Part shown: piece by piece, positions 53,879 through 62,485 of the stretch
How the letters are laid out: every line of letters begins with the position of its first letter
How positions within the stretch are numbered: position 1 is the stretch's first letter
Assembly (NCBI GenBank): GCA_934546935.1
Contig: CAKTEH010000009.1
Coordinates: 20,056-84,055 of the forward strand
Length of the DNA stretch: 64,000 bases
Direction: 5' to 3'
From: an uncultured Eubacteriales bacterium
GTDB taxonomy: Bacteria; Bacillota; Clostridia; Oscillospirales; QAMX01
Translations under genes and position numbers: made by a program
The notes under the pieces: generated by a model
Told to the model about the DNA's origin: nothing
The model's database searches: none
What the model saw: the letters and a program-made list of their open reading frames with translations, nothing else

Positions 53879-53907
53879 TTGAAACCGTGGGCTTTCTATG
53901 CTATACT
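53879..53907 (+). promoter_or_regulatory. Promoter of the NlpC/P60-like lipoprotein gene
   Basis: TTGAAA (53879-53884), 17-nt spacer ending TGC, TATACT (53902-53907). Confidence 0.65.
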
Positions 53908-54034
53908 AAAGTGTACAGGATAGAGAGTTTACAGCTGTTTTTTGCTTTTTCCCGTCCCTCAATATCTTGTTTTCAAAGCAGATTCAAATCTGCATTTAGC
54001 TCTTGGAATTATTTTAACCGCGTTGGAGGTTTTT

Positions 54035-55468
54035 ATGAATAAATGGATCCGGGCTGCAGCAGCAGCTTTATCGTGTATTATGCTTGGAACGTTACTATCC
54101 GGATGTACGGGTATAAAAGGGCAGGAAGAGGAAAAAACCGGTCTTGTGAATGTGCGCTCGGAAATGTATGACGCCCAGTATTGGACTTCAAAATACAAAA
54201 ACAGCAGCCGTGTCCTGCTCTCAAAAGATGATATTGTAAAATTCAACGCCCAAACAATTCAGTCAACCCTGGGGATGGAAGATATCAGCTATTATCAGAC
54301 ATCTGTCAATTCTACCCAGCTCACCGCTTATATTAATGAGTATACAATGCCTGAGGGCGCGCTCTATTCTGCTGGTGGAGAAGCGCTTTACCAACCTTCA
54401 GTGGACGAAGATGGCAATACTGTTGCCGGGGCAGACGACATATCTTATAAAGACGCCATTTTGGCTAACCGTGCACTTGATTTAATGCCCGCATCCAATA
54501 CGGTCAACTATGCGTTGGCGCTGACCAATACTTCGATCCGGAAGTTTCCTACTAGCGACTGCGTTTTTGCCAGCGAATCCGAACAAAGCGAGGACTTGTT
54601 CCGGGTTGCATCCCTGTTGATCGCCGATCCGATGGTGGTGCTTTATACAAGTGCTGATGCACTCTGGTATTTCGTCCAGACCCGCAACTGCCGCGGCTGG
54701 GTGCACTGGAGTGAAATTGTCCTGGTAGAAAAAAGCGAATGGCTGAATTTCCTCCGGGCGGCTGATTTCTTGGTTGTAACCGAGCGTATGCTTACCCTGC
54801 CGGCACAGACCTTTGGCGCTGCGCCGTTGACGCTTTCTATGGGAACTGTACTTCCGCTGTATGAACAGCAGGAAACAAGCGTAAACGGTCAGAGCAGCGA
54901 TGGCAACTATATTGTAAAAATACCGGCAAAAGACAGCTTTGGGAATTTTACCTATACGCTGATGCTCATCCCGCTGACAGCAGGCGTCAGCCGCGGCTAT
55001 CTTGACTATACGCCGGAAAATGTTCTAAAAACGGCATTCCAGCTCGCTGGACAGAAGCTCAGCCCGGCCGGGATCAACGGCGGCTGGGACGGCAGTTCAT
55101 TTGTCTGTTCTGTTTTTGCCTGTTTTGGGATTTATCTGCCTTTGGATATTTCCGCGCAGCGCCAAATTGCCGCGCAGGACACAGATCTGACGCTTGCAGC
55201 GGGGAAAGACATCACCGCGGCGCTCGACAGCGCTGCGCCAGGTACCCTCCTTTATACGGATAACGGCGCTGCGCTTTATCTCGGCAAGGAAGGCGGACAT
55301 TATTATGTCCTGCAGCCTGCTCAGGATTTCTTTGTGGGGGAGACCCGGTATCGTGCAAACGGCATTCTGATCACGGATATGGACATTCTCTACGAAAATG
55401 GCGCTACTTATCTCAATGCGATCCGCCTGGTTAAAAAACTGGCGCTTGTCGATGCGAAAGGAAAATAG
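54035..55468 (+). CDS. SH3 / NlpC-P60-like lipoprotein with degenerate active site
   Basis: 477 residues from the ATG at 54035 (GGAGG 5 nt upstream). Lipoprotein signal with LLSGC (Cys24). Residues about 60-110 resemble the N-terminal stabilising domain of SH3-NlpC/P60 peptidases, 165-235 and 250-310 two SH3-like domains (GWVHWSEIVLV), and 325-470 the NlpC/P60 domain. In that domain the usual D-C-S-G-F is W-D352-G353-S-S-F, so the nucleophile Cys is lost, and the His-V-G strand reads AALYLG. It probably binds rather than cleaves peptidoglycan. Confidence 0.85.
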   Translation: MNKWIRAAAAALSCIMLGTLLSGCTGIKGQEEEKTGLVNVRSEMYDAQYWTSKYKNSSRVLLSKDDIVKFNAQTIQSTLGMEDISYYQTSVNSTQLTAYINEYTMPEGALYSAGGEALYQPSVDEDGNTVAGADDISYKDAILANRALDLMPASNTVNYALALTNTSIRKFPTSDCVFASESEQSEDLFRVASLLIADPMVVLYTSADALWYFVQTRNCRGWVHWSEIVLVEKSEWLNFLRAADFLVVTERMLTLPAQTFGAAPLTLSMGTVLPLYEQQETSVNGQSSDGNYIVKIPAKDSFGNFTYTLMLIPLTAGVSRGYLDYTPENVLKTAFQLAGQKLSPAGINGGWDGSSFVCSVFACFGIYLPLDISAQRQIAAQDTDLTLAAGKDITAALDSAAPGTLLYTDNGAALYLGKEGGHYYVLQPAQDFFVGETRYRANGILITDMDILYENGATYLNAIRLVKKLALVDAKGK

Positions 55469-55510
55469 AATGATTTTCACGAAGCGTGAAAAAGAAAAAT
55501 GAAAAAACAC

Positions 55511-55539
55511 TTGACAGACCGCCGGCGATTGGGTATAAT
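55511..55539 (+). promoter_or_regulatory. tRNA operon promoter
   Basis: Perfect TTGACA (55511-55516), 17 nt, TATAAT (55534-55539), just upstream of tRNA-Asp. Confidence 0.9.
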
Positions 55540-55559
55540 ACCATTCGTCGGCGCAACGT

Positions 55560-55636
55560 GGCCGAGTAGTTCAGTTGGTTAGAACGCTAGCCTGTCACGC
55601 TAGAGGTCGAGGGTTCGAGCCCCTTCTCGGTCGCCA
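55560..55636 (+). tRNA. tRNA-Asp (GTC)
   Basis: Acceptor GGCCGAG/CTCGGTC, anticodon loop CTGTCAC (anticodon GTC), T arm GGGTTCGAGCCCC and an encoded CCA end. Confidence 0.97.
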
Positions 55637-55639
55637 TAT

Positions 55640-55715
55640 GCTGTTGTAGCTCAGTAGGCAGAGCACATCCTTGGTAAGGATGAGGTCACCAGTTCGAATC
55701 TGGTCAACAGCTCCA
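55640..55715 (+). tRNA. tRNA-Thr (GGT)
   Basis: Acceptor GCTGTTG/CAACAGC, anticodon stem CATCC/GGATG with loop TTGGTAA (anticodon GGT), T arm CCAGTTCGAATCTGG, encoded CCA. Three bases after tRNA-Asp. Confidence 0.97.
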
Positions 55716-55717
55716 AC

Positions 55718-55763
55718 AAAAACCCGTTTGGAAACTTGGTTTTCCAGGCGGGTTTTTGTTTTT
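55718..55763 (+). terminator. Terminator of the tRNA pair
   Basis: AAAAACCCG pairs with CGGGTTTTT with an inner GGAAAA/TTTTCC stem. Confidence 0.88.
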
Positions 55764-55922
55764 CTGCGTTTTTCCATAACAGTTACGCAATATAATATTA
55801 TATAAGAACCTTTTTATACGTACCCAATCCAGGCAGAAAAGGAAAATACTGTACCGGAAGTCTTGCAAATCCAGTCCATCCCCCGTATAATGAAAAAAAG
55901 TATATGCTTTTGGGAGGTTTGT

Positions 55923-57554
55923 ATGGAATTTGTAAATTTATCCGCACACGCTGGCATACCACAGGAAAATCTTCGTCACTTCTGGAACTACATTGGTTAT
56001 GATGAATGCAATTTCACACATATGCCTCACGGCATGGAACTGATCCGCAAATTTGGATGCTTTGAACAGCCGTATTACTTCCGTGCACATCATATGCTGT
56101 GTACCGGAAATCTGCATGGCCTGAATAAGTGGGGCTCTACCAATATCTATACCGAAGATGAAAACGGGAATCCTGTCTATGATTTTTCCTGCATTGATAA
56201 AATGTTTGATATCTGGCTGGATTCTGGAAACCTTCCGTTTTTTGAAATCGGATTCATGCCCCGCGATTTGGCCAGGCTTCCCGCCGACGGAAAACCTTAT
56301 ACAGACGGAAGCTATAAATCCACCGGTTGGGCTATGCCGCCGAAAGACTGGCAAAAATGGTATGACCTGATTTATGCGCTGATGCTCCACTTGAAAACGC
56401 GCTACGGCGAGAAGTCGCTTGCACGCTGGTATTTTGAGCTTTGGAATGAACCGGATATCATCTACTGGCGTGGGACGCATGAAGAATACTGCAGACTTTA
56501 TGATTATACGGAAGCGGCGATTCATGCCGTGTTGCCAGAAGCGCGTTTCGGCGGTCCAGCCACAACTGGGAATAATGCATATGATTCCGAAGCCGCAGCC
56601 TATTTGCGGGATTTCCTTCGCCACTGCCGGGAGGGTATTAATTTTTACAGTGGGAAAACCGGCACGCGTATAGACTTCACGTCCTTCCATACAAAGGGCG
56701 GTCTTTATAATATGAATCTGAAAGCCGCAAAACAGATTCCAAGCGTACAGGTTTTTTTGCAGAATTGCAAAGTACTATCCGATATCGTGAAGGAAGAAGG
56801 ATACGGCGGCCTTGAATGCATCATCAGCGAAGCCGACCCTGATTCCTGGGCGGCTGGAGGGCGCTACGATAACTTTAATTTAAATTTCCGCAACACGGAA
56901 TACTACGCAAGCTGGGTTGCTTCTACATATAAAAACCTTCAGGATCTGTCTGACCTGCAGGGGATGGATATGCGGCCTTTGGCCTGGGCTTTTGAATTTG
57001 AGCCAGAACGTTGTTTTGAAGGGACCCGCGCATTCACGACACAGGGAATTGAAAAGCCGCTGTTCAATCTTTTCAAGCTGTATGCGATGCTTGGCACAAA
57101 ACGCATTGCACTGGAAAGCGGGCGGGGCTTCCATCCGCTTGCATATGCGGATAAAAATGGCTATGATATGGGCACCGAGATTAACGGCTGGGCGACGCAG
57201 CGGGACGACGGTGTTTATGCCATCCTGCTTTATGCGCACCACGACGACTGGGATATAAAGGAAGAATATGCCGTCCATTTTACGCTCGACGGCCTGGACT
57301 CCAACGCAGTCCGCCTGACCCATTACCGCATTGATTCCGAACACTCTAATGCGCATACCGAATGGCTGCGGCAGGGTTCGCCCGACTGGCCGGATGCGGC
57401 ACAATACGCGGCGATCAAAGCAAGGGAAGGGCTGGAGCTTTTGTGCGAGCCTTATGCCGCACCTGTACGCGGCGGCGCGGTTGAGATGGATTTCACCCTG
57501 CCCGCGCACGGCGTATCGCTGATCCTTGCACAGCCGGTCTGCGAACAGGAATAA
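55923..57554 (+). CDS. Glycoside hydrolase family 39 (beta-xylosidase type)
   Basis: 543 residues from the ATG at 55923 (GGGAGG 4 nt upstream). No signal peptide, so cytoplasmic. The TIM barrel has the acid/base Glu176 in FELWNEPD and the nucleophile Glu303 in IISEADP, the GH39 pattern; beta domain at the C-terminus (about 440-540). It probably releases xylose or related sugars from imported oligosaccharides. Monocistronic; terminator at 57571. Confidence 0.92.
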   Translation: MEFVNLSAHAGIPQENLRHFWNYIGYDECNFTHMPHGMELIRKFGCFEQPYYFRAHHMLCTGNLHGLNKWGSTNIYTEDENGNPVYDFSCIDKMFDIWLDSGNLPFFEIGFMPRDLARLPADGKPYTDGSYKSTGWAMPPKDWQKWYDLIYALMLHLKTRYGEKSLARWYFELWNEPDIIYWRGTHEEYCRLYDYTEAAIHAVLPEARFGGPATTGNNAYDSEAAAYLRDFLRHCREGINFYSGKTGTRIDFTSFHTKGGLYNMNLKAAKQIPSVQVFLQNCKVLSDIVKEEGYGGLECIISEADPDSWAAGGRYDNFNLNFRNTEYYASWVASTYKNLQDLSDLQGMDMRPLAWAFEFEPERCFEGTRAFTTQGIEKPLFNLFKLYAMLGTKRIALESGRGFHPLAYADKNGYDMGTEINGWATQRDDGVYAILLYAHHDDWDIKEEYAVHFTLDGLDSNAVRLTHYRIDSEHSNAHTEWLRQGSPDWPDAAQYAAIKAREGLELLCEPYAAPVRGGAVEMDFTLPAHGVSLILAQPVCEQE

Positions 57555-57570
57555 ACCCTTAAATCCTATA

Positions 57571-57604
57571 AAAACGCACGGTGAAAAATCACCGTGCGTT
57601 TTTT
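57571..57604. terminator. Bidirectional terminator
   Basis: AACGCACGGTG pairs with CACCGTGCGTT, loop AAAAAT, T run after. Confidence 0.92.
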
Positions 57605-57621
57605 GGTAAAATTAATAATTC

Positions 57622-58200
57622 TCACAGAAAATTCTGAGTATCTGAATCATATGTCCGTGAGGTTCCAACACGAATAGTAAGATACAACACTGAGCCGATT
57701 GTAAATGCATCTGTATTATATCCATATTCTGTAAAGCCCGTTAAAACACTAAAATTATTAGAAACAGGTGAAGATCCTCTTTGCATAGCCGTATTTATAG
57801 CATCATTATAATAATCAACGCTTGCAGAAATGACCCTTGCGTTTGGATCATTCATCACCCACCGACCAGAAACTTCTGTAAGAAGATATTTCGAACCGCT
57901 AATAGAATAATGATTTGTCAAGTAGACTGTACCAGAATATCCATCATCCGGCTCCTCTACCGTAACTTTTGGTGCTCTTAATGTATATTCATATGTTACA
58001 GCTATCGAATTTTCGGATTGCGTCGTAGATTCAATGCTAACTAAATGTCCGATAGCTTCTAATTTATTGCCTTCTGAATCAAACATATAACCAATTGAAG
58101 TCTCTGGAAATGGGTCATTTGAAGGAGTTAATGCAAACGAACATGAGAAAATTGAAAAAATAAAACAGCACAGTAAAATTGTCGAGATACTCTTTTTCAT
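57622..58200 (-). CDS. Secreted protein of unknown function
   Basis: 192 residues. Signal peptide MKKSISTILLCCFIFSIFSCSFA; the mature part is predicted beta-rich (VYLTNHYSISGSKYLLTEVSGRWVMND) with no motif I know. The gene and its flanks are markedly AT-rich compared with the region. GGAGG precedes the ATG. Confidence 0.75.
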   Translation of the reverse strand: MKKSISTILLCCFIFSIFSCSFALTPSNDPFPETSIGYMFDSEGNKLEAIGHLVSIESTTQSENSIAVTYEYTLRAPKVTVEEPDDGYSGTVYLTNHYSISGSKYLLTEVSGRWVMNDPNARVISASVDYYNDAINTAMQRGSSPVSNNFSVLTGFTEYGYNTDAFTIGSVLYLTIRVGTSRTYDSDTQNFL

Positions 58201-58390
58201 AAAAACCTCCTCAAAGAATCATTTGATTTTCCAGCGCAAGATCACAATTATATCCAATTTATGCGAAAGTCTATTTTTAAACCATCATTTTACATCACTC
58301 CTTTACTTAATTGTAATTACATTTATAATATAATATAATATTTGGTGTTTGTAAATATATTTTTTAAAGTATTTACAAAAATAAAGAATA

Positions 58391-58450
58391 ATGTTATATT
58401 TATAATAGAATCATAATTAAATGTTATATTTATAATAGAATCATAATTAA
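58391..58450. repeat. Exact 30-bp tandem duplication
   Basis: Bases 58391-58420 are identical to 58421-58450. The unit starts ATGTTATATTTATAATAGAA and includes a TATAAT-like -10 element. It lies in a very AT-rich stretch (58201-58463) directly upstream of the ribosome binding site of the next gene; the rest of that stretch shows nothing else. Confidence 0.95.
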
Positions 58451-58463
58451 AGGAGGAATTATC

Positions 58464-58862
58464 ATGAAACTGCGCCGTATTCTGCCATGCCTGATCCTCG
58501 GATTTCTCTGGCTTTTCTCGCTTTTATTGACGATCTTCCTGCTTCCTAAACTCTATGCGGATGCAAAGGCTACGTTTGATACCCTCAGCTATGCAGTCGT
58601 GCGCACGGTGGTTTTTGCGGGACTCTATGGACTTGCGCCCGCTTTCTTCGGCTCTATCCTCAATCATAACGCACAGTTTGCCATACGCAGCACCGCTTTG
58701 CGTATTCTTCTGCTGCTCCTTGGCGCCGCGATTCTTGTTTTTTACGCTGTCGGCCTTTTCTATTCCTCATCAGAGCTTATGACCTGGCTCTGGGAATTTC
58801 CGACCTTGTTTTTCCCGGCCGGCGCGCTGCTGTATTGCGGCTTCTGCCGAAAAAAATCGTGA
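58464..58862 (+). CDS. Small membrane protein of unknown function
   Basis: 132 residues, GGAGG 8 nt before the ATG. Four membrane helices predicted (about 5-27, 44-66, 78-98, 108-127), short basic ends. Its base composition is like the host, in contrast to its AT-rich leader. No family recognised. Confidence 0.8.
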   Translation: MKLRRILPCLILGFLWLFSLLLTIFLLPKLYADAKATFDTLSYAVVRTVVFAGLYGLAPAFFGSILNHNAQFAIRSTALRILLLLLGAAILVFYAVGLFYSSSELMTWLWEFPTLFFPAGALLYCGFCRKKS

Positions 58863-58870
58863 CCTATATG

Positions 58871-58910
58871 TGCATTTCGCCCTGCAAGCGCAAACCGCAG
58901 GGCGAAATTG
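58871..58910 (+). terminator. Terminator-like hairpin after the membrane gene
   Basis: ATTTCGCCCTGC (58874-58885) pairs with GCAGGGCGAAAT (58897-58908), then TGTTTATT. Confidence 0.8.
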
Positions 58911-58924
58911 TTTATTAAGGCTGC

Positions 58925-58965
58925 AAAAAAGTGCGCCGCAGAAAAATCTGCGGCGCACTTTGGCT
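58925..58965 (-). terminator. Terminator of the GH43 gene
   Basis: AAAGTGCGCCGCAGA pairs with TCTGCGGCGCACTTT; minus-strand side followed by TTTTTTGCAG. Confidence 0.9.
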
Positions 58966-58971
58966 TTTTTC

Positions 58972-60387
58972 TTATTTACTGAATGTAAAGCTATTAAAGT
59001 CCAGCGCGCCTTCGCCTTCAAACGTAAAGTAGAGCGGGCGGCGGCCGTCTTCGATGGTGAGCAGGGAAGAGAATGTCTTCCAGTCTTCGCTTGGTGCAAC
59101 CGGGATACGGGCAACCACCTTGCCGTTTAAACGCTCATCGCGCACAACCATCTCGCCGGATGCCGTACCGCGCGTCTCAACAGTGAGAATTTTAGCCGTC
59201 TTGAAATCGAAATAACGAAAACCAGCCGTTGCACCGTCACGCATATTCTGGATATACTGATTGGGGTTGTCCTCGCGGTCAAAACCTTCCTGGGTAAAGG
59301 CGGGATGGTTTTCATCCTGCTGCTCACGCAGGCTCTCTGTCGTGCCGTTTTTACTGTAAAGGTGGCAGGCAATACGAGCCTCGTAGCTGCCTTCATCTTT
59401 CAGCGGGCCGCCGTTAAGTCCACAGGAACTTACTTCTGCCTGATGGAAAGCTTCACCGTCAAAATAAATTTCCTCTGCACAGGCCTGGCGGGAGAAGAAC
59501 TGACGATTGGTCTGGCGGTGATAGAAGACATACCACTTTCCATTGACAAATGCAACGCTTCCATGCGTATTGCCGCGGTAGTTGAGCGCCTCTGTGTTGC
59601 CGTTGGCGCCAATATCGGAGTTGGAAACCAATACGCCGCCGAAATGATATTCCCCAAGCGGGCTGTCGGCAACCGCCCAGCACAGCTCATGCATCCAGGT
59701 GGAAGAATAGATGAAATAATATTTACCGTTGATTTTGCGGATGGAGCTTGCTTCAAAAAACGGATGTGCTTCGAATTCCGTACCGTCTGCATCGTTGATA
59801 ATCGGCAGATTATGATATGGACCGGCTTTTATGGTAACCATATCCTGCTCCAGTTCCATCTTCAGGCTATCCTTATCTACAGGCGTCTGCTTATAACGCG
59901 GGCTGTTGCCGGAAAAGAGATAAATGCGCCTGTCATCGTCAATGAAAATCCCCGGATCAAACTGGCGGATTTCACCGATTCTGGAACCGAGTATATCGCC
60001 GTTGGGATATCGGACAAAATCCAGGAATTCAAAAGGCCCTGCGGGGTTATCTGCAACCGCGACGCCGATTTCTTTCAAGAAATCCAGGCAGTAGTACAGG
60101 TAATACCGCCCATCGTTCCCCTGGCATACATCCGGAGCCCAAAGCTTATGCTCGCCGTCGGCATTGCGCGGATCCTGCGTCTTTTTAAAGATGACGCCCT
60201 CATACCGCCAGTCAGAAAGGTCGTCTTCCGGGGCGGACCAGCAGACATAGTCATTCTGGCAGTACACCACGCCGTTAAAACAATCATGGCTGCCGTAGAT
60301 ATACAGGCGGCCGTCGAAAACGCGCGGCTCGCCATCGGGGATATACTCGTAACTGGGAAGATAGGGATTAAAAACCTGTTTCTTCAT
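58972..60387 (-). CDS. Glycoside hydrolase family 43 with C-terminal carbohydrate-binding-like domain
   Basis: 471 residues from the ATG at 60387 (AAGGAG 7 nt upstream). Five-bladed beta-propeller: base Asp18 in YIPDGEPRVF, second Asp in KLWAPDVCQG, acid Glu in HPFFEASSIRKINGKYYFIYS. The last about 130 residues (from RYFDFKTAKILTVETRG) look like a CBM6-type jelly roll. No signal peptide. GH43 enzymes act on arabinosides or xylosides. Confidence 0.9.
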   Translation of the reverse strand: MKKQVFNPYLPSYEYIPDGEPRVFDGRLYIYGSHDCFNGVVYCQNDYVCWSAPEDDLSDWRYEGVIFKKTQDPRNADGEHKLWAPDVCQGNDGRYYLYYCLDFLKEIGVAVADNPAGPFEFLDFVRYPNGDILGSRIGEIRQFDPGIFIDDDRRIYLFSGNSPRYKQTPVDKDSLKMELEQDMVTIKAGPYHNLPIINDADGTEFEAHPFFEASSIRKINGKYYFIYSSTWMHELCWAVADSPLGEYHFGGVLVSNSDIGANGNTEALNYRGNTHGSVAFVNGKWYVFYHRQTNRQFFSRQACAEEIYFDGEAFHQAEVSSCGLNGGPLKDEGSYEARIACHLYSKNGTTESLREQQDENHPAFTQEGFDREDNPNQYIQNMRDGATAGFRYFDFKTAKILTVETRGTASGEMVVRDERLNGKVVARIPVAPSEDWKTFSSLLTIEDGRRPLYFTFEGEGALDFNSFTFSK

Positions 60388-60426
60388 ATGCATTCTCCTT
60401 GTATGTATCATGTAAAACTATATTTG

Positions 60427-60455
60427 ATTATAAGGTAAATTTTTATTTTTTACAA
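60427..60455 (-). promoter_or_regulatory. GH43 promoter
   Basis: Minus strand TTGTAA (60450-60455), 17 nt, TATAAT (60427-60432). Confidence 0.65.
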
Positions 60456-60531
60456 TGCTTTTTATGACGTTTCTTCACAATGGGGTTCAGCGGACATACC
60501 TGCCGTAAGTCTCAGAGAAGCACTGTGGGCC

Positions 60532-61905
60532 TTATTTTTCATGTGTTACAACGCTTTTACGCTTTTTCCATGCGCCGCTGAAGAAGTAGGGGAATACAAC
60601 CAGCCCATACCCATAGCTGGCGATCGTCGATCCGTACCAGAATCCTTGGATTCCCAGGCCAAATACCACCCCTAAAAGATAGGTAAGGCCAATGCGCAGC
60701 ACAAAACCCTCTACGACGCCCATCATAAAATTGATTTTTGAATGGCCCAGTCCGTTAATTAGGGCAAGGCTCGGTGAGCGGAAAGCAAACCCCATAAAAG
60801 AGATTGCTGCGACCGGCGCATATATGCGTGCCATCTCCAGCACTTCGGGGCTGGTATCAAACAAGCTGAAAACCTGTGCGGGGAAGCAGAGCATACAGAT
60901 GCTCAGCGCGGCAACAAAAATCAGATCAAAAATAAATACATGGTAGAATACGGACTTGACCCGGTCTGTCTTGCCGGCGCCAAAGCATTGCCCAATGATC
61001 GACGCGCCGGACGTATTCAGCGCGTTGGCAACAATAAGCGCAATGCTGTTAAGTTTATTACCCACGCCTGTGACCGCCGAAACCACAACGCCGTAGGCAT
61101 TGACAAAGGATCCGACAAAAAGCATGGAAATGCTGCTGGCGCTGGTTTGAATCGTAATCGGAATGCCAAGCTTTAAAAGCACCTGCATCGGTGCACGGGA
61201 AATTCTGAAGCTGGAAAGCCGGAAGTCAAAGCCAAAAGACGCACGGTTTTTATATAAATAGGCAAGGGAAAGCAGAAAGGATATCCCCTGGCTGAAAACT
61301 GTTGCCAAGGCTGCGCCGAACGCGCCCATCTCAAATCCTGCGATCAGGATCAGGTCGAGCACGACATTCAATATCGCCGCAAGGCAGATAAACAGCATGG
61401 GGTGCCTGGAATCACCCATGCCTCGCAGCGCGGCGCTGACAACGTTATAACCAAAAATGAAGATCATCCCGGCACAGCAACATACAACATACGCCCATGC
61501 GCCTTCATAAGCCTGTTCCGGCACATTGAGCAAATGCAGAAAAGGTTCTGCAAAACCTATTCCTACAGCAGTCAAAATAATCCCAAGAGAAAGCACAAAG
61601 GTAAACAAAGTGCCAATTACTTCGTTTAACGCCCTGCGTTCCCCCGCGCCGACGTAATGAGAAATCATGATCTGGCCGGCTGTGGCGAAACCCATTCCTA
61701 CAAAAGTATAGAAATGCATCACATCCCCACCGACAGAAACTGCAGAGAGTCCAATATTCCCGGAAAAACGACCAACTACGATCATATCAATCATACTATA
61801 GGCGGTTTGCAGGAGATTTGCCAACATAACCGGATAGGCAAAACGCAGCAAAACCGGTGTGACAGGACCAATTGTCAAATCACGGATTAGTTCTTTGTTT
61901 TTCAA
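60532..61905 (-). CDS. MATE family efflux transporter
   Basis: About 457 residues in twelve membrane segments; ANLLQTAYSMIDMIVVGRFSGNIGLSAVSVGG is the MATE hallmark and IIGQCFGAGKTDRVK its second-half counterpart. I prefer the TTG at 61905 (GAGG 9 nt upstream; MKNKELIRDLTIGPVTPVLL is the usual N-terminus); an ATG at 61920 is in frame. Third MATE in the window. Substrate unknown. Confidence 0.92.
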   Translation of the reverse strand: MKNKELIRDLTIGPVTPVLLRFAYPVMLANLLQTAYSMIDMIVVGRFSGNIGLSAVSVGGDVMHFYTFVGMGFATAGQIMISHYVGAGERRALNEVIGTLFTFVLSLGIILTAVGIGFAEPFLHLLNVPEQAYEGAWAYVVCCCAGMIFIFGYNVVSAALRGMGDSRHPMLFICLAAILNVVLDLILIAGFEMGAFGAALATVFSQGISFLLSLAYLYKNRASFGFDFRLSSFRISRAPMQVLLKLGIPITIQTSASSISMLFVGSFVNAYGVVVSAVTGVGNKLNSIALIVANALNTSGASIIGQCFGAGKTDRVKSVFYHVFIFDLIFVAALSICMLCFPAQVFSLFDTSPEVLEMARIYAPVAAISFMGFAFRSPSLALINGLGHSKINFMMGVVEGFVLRIGLTYLLGVVFGLGIQGFWYGSTIASYGYGLVVFPYFFSGAWKKRKSVVTHEK

Positions 61906-61937
61906 AAGCGGATACCTCATTCATTTTTATATCGGTC

Positions 61938-61966
61938 AGTATACTACAAACTGTATAAAAAAACAA
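61938..61966 (-). promoter_or_regulatory. Promoter of the third MATE gene
   Basis: Minus strand TTGTTT (61961-61966), 17 nt, TATACT (61938-61943). Confidence 0.6.
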
Positions 61967-62058
61967 GATTTTCGGGAGAAGATTCAAAGGCTGGATCATG
62001 CTTTTCCTGCAGCAGCCGCAAAACCGCAAAAAATGCAAAGAATTCCACAAAAAGAATC

Positions 62059-62087
62059 TTGACAATTTTCTTTTTGTCTGCTATACT
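62059..62087 (+). promoter_or_regulatory. tRNA-Ser promoter
   Basis: TTGACA (62059-62064), 17-nt spacer ending TGC, TATACT (62082-62087). Confidence 0.85.
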
Positions 62088-62117
62088 GACAAAGCTGTCG
62101 GGAAGATTTCCTGATAT

Positions 62118-62210
62118 GGAGAAGTCGCCTAGCATGGTCGAGGGCGCACGATTGGAAATCGTGTAGGCGTCAAAAGCGTCTCGAGGGTTCGAATCCCTCC
62201 TTCTCCGCCA
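62118..62210 (+). tRNA. tRNA-Ser (GGA)
   Basis: Acceptor GGAGAAG/CTTCTCC, anticodon stem CACGA/TCGTG with loop TTGGAAA (anticodon GGA), long class II variable arm, T arm GAGGGTTCGAATCCCTC, encoded CCA. Element-like genes start 275 nt downstream, so its 3' end is a probable integration site. Confidence 0.97.
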
Positions 62211-62240
62211 TCAAGAGGGTACGAAAAAGATGTACCCCGC

Positions 62241-62267
62241 AAAAAGCCCGATTTTATCGGGCTTTTT
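62241..62267 (+). terminator. tRNA-Ser terminator
   Basis: GCCCGAT/ATCGGGC stem with a TTT loop, flanked by A5 and T5. Confidence 0.9.
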
Positions 62268-62376
62268 CGCTATCCAAAAGCCGTTTTTCAGTGTTTCGAA
62301 ATCGTAGATGAAAAAATGGCTTTTTCCCTTTGAGGATAGATACGAACCCAAGTAACAACTGAACACAGAACAAGGA

Positions 62377-62461
62377 CGGCAGATAGTCACAAGCACTACC
62401 TGCCGATTTTTGTTGCCCTCGGAGCCAATCGTTTTGAAAAGAAACGGTTGGCTCTTTTTTT
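62377..62461 (+). promoter_or_regulatory. Two tandem terminators upstream of the element genes
   Basis: Hairpin CGGCAG-A-TAGT with ACTA-C-CTGCCG (62377-62405) then ATTTTT; and GAGCCAATCGTTT with AAACGGTTGGCTC (62422-62454) then TTTTTTT. The second ends 25 nt before the first element gene. They either insulate the element or form a regulated leader. Confidence 0.65.
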
Positions 62462-62485
62462 ATTTCACAGACAAGGAGCAAGACA

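Noticed and set aside
55595..55777. Minus-strand open frame of 60 codons across tRNA-Asp and tRNA-Thr (DQIRTGDLILT, RPRRGSNPRPLA)
   Set aside because: This is the well-known false ORF produced by reading antisense to tRNA T arms; it has no ribosome site and lies on two tRNA genes.
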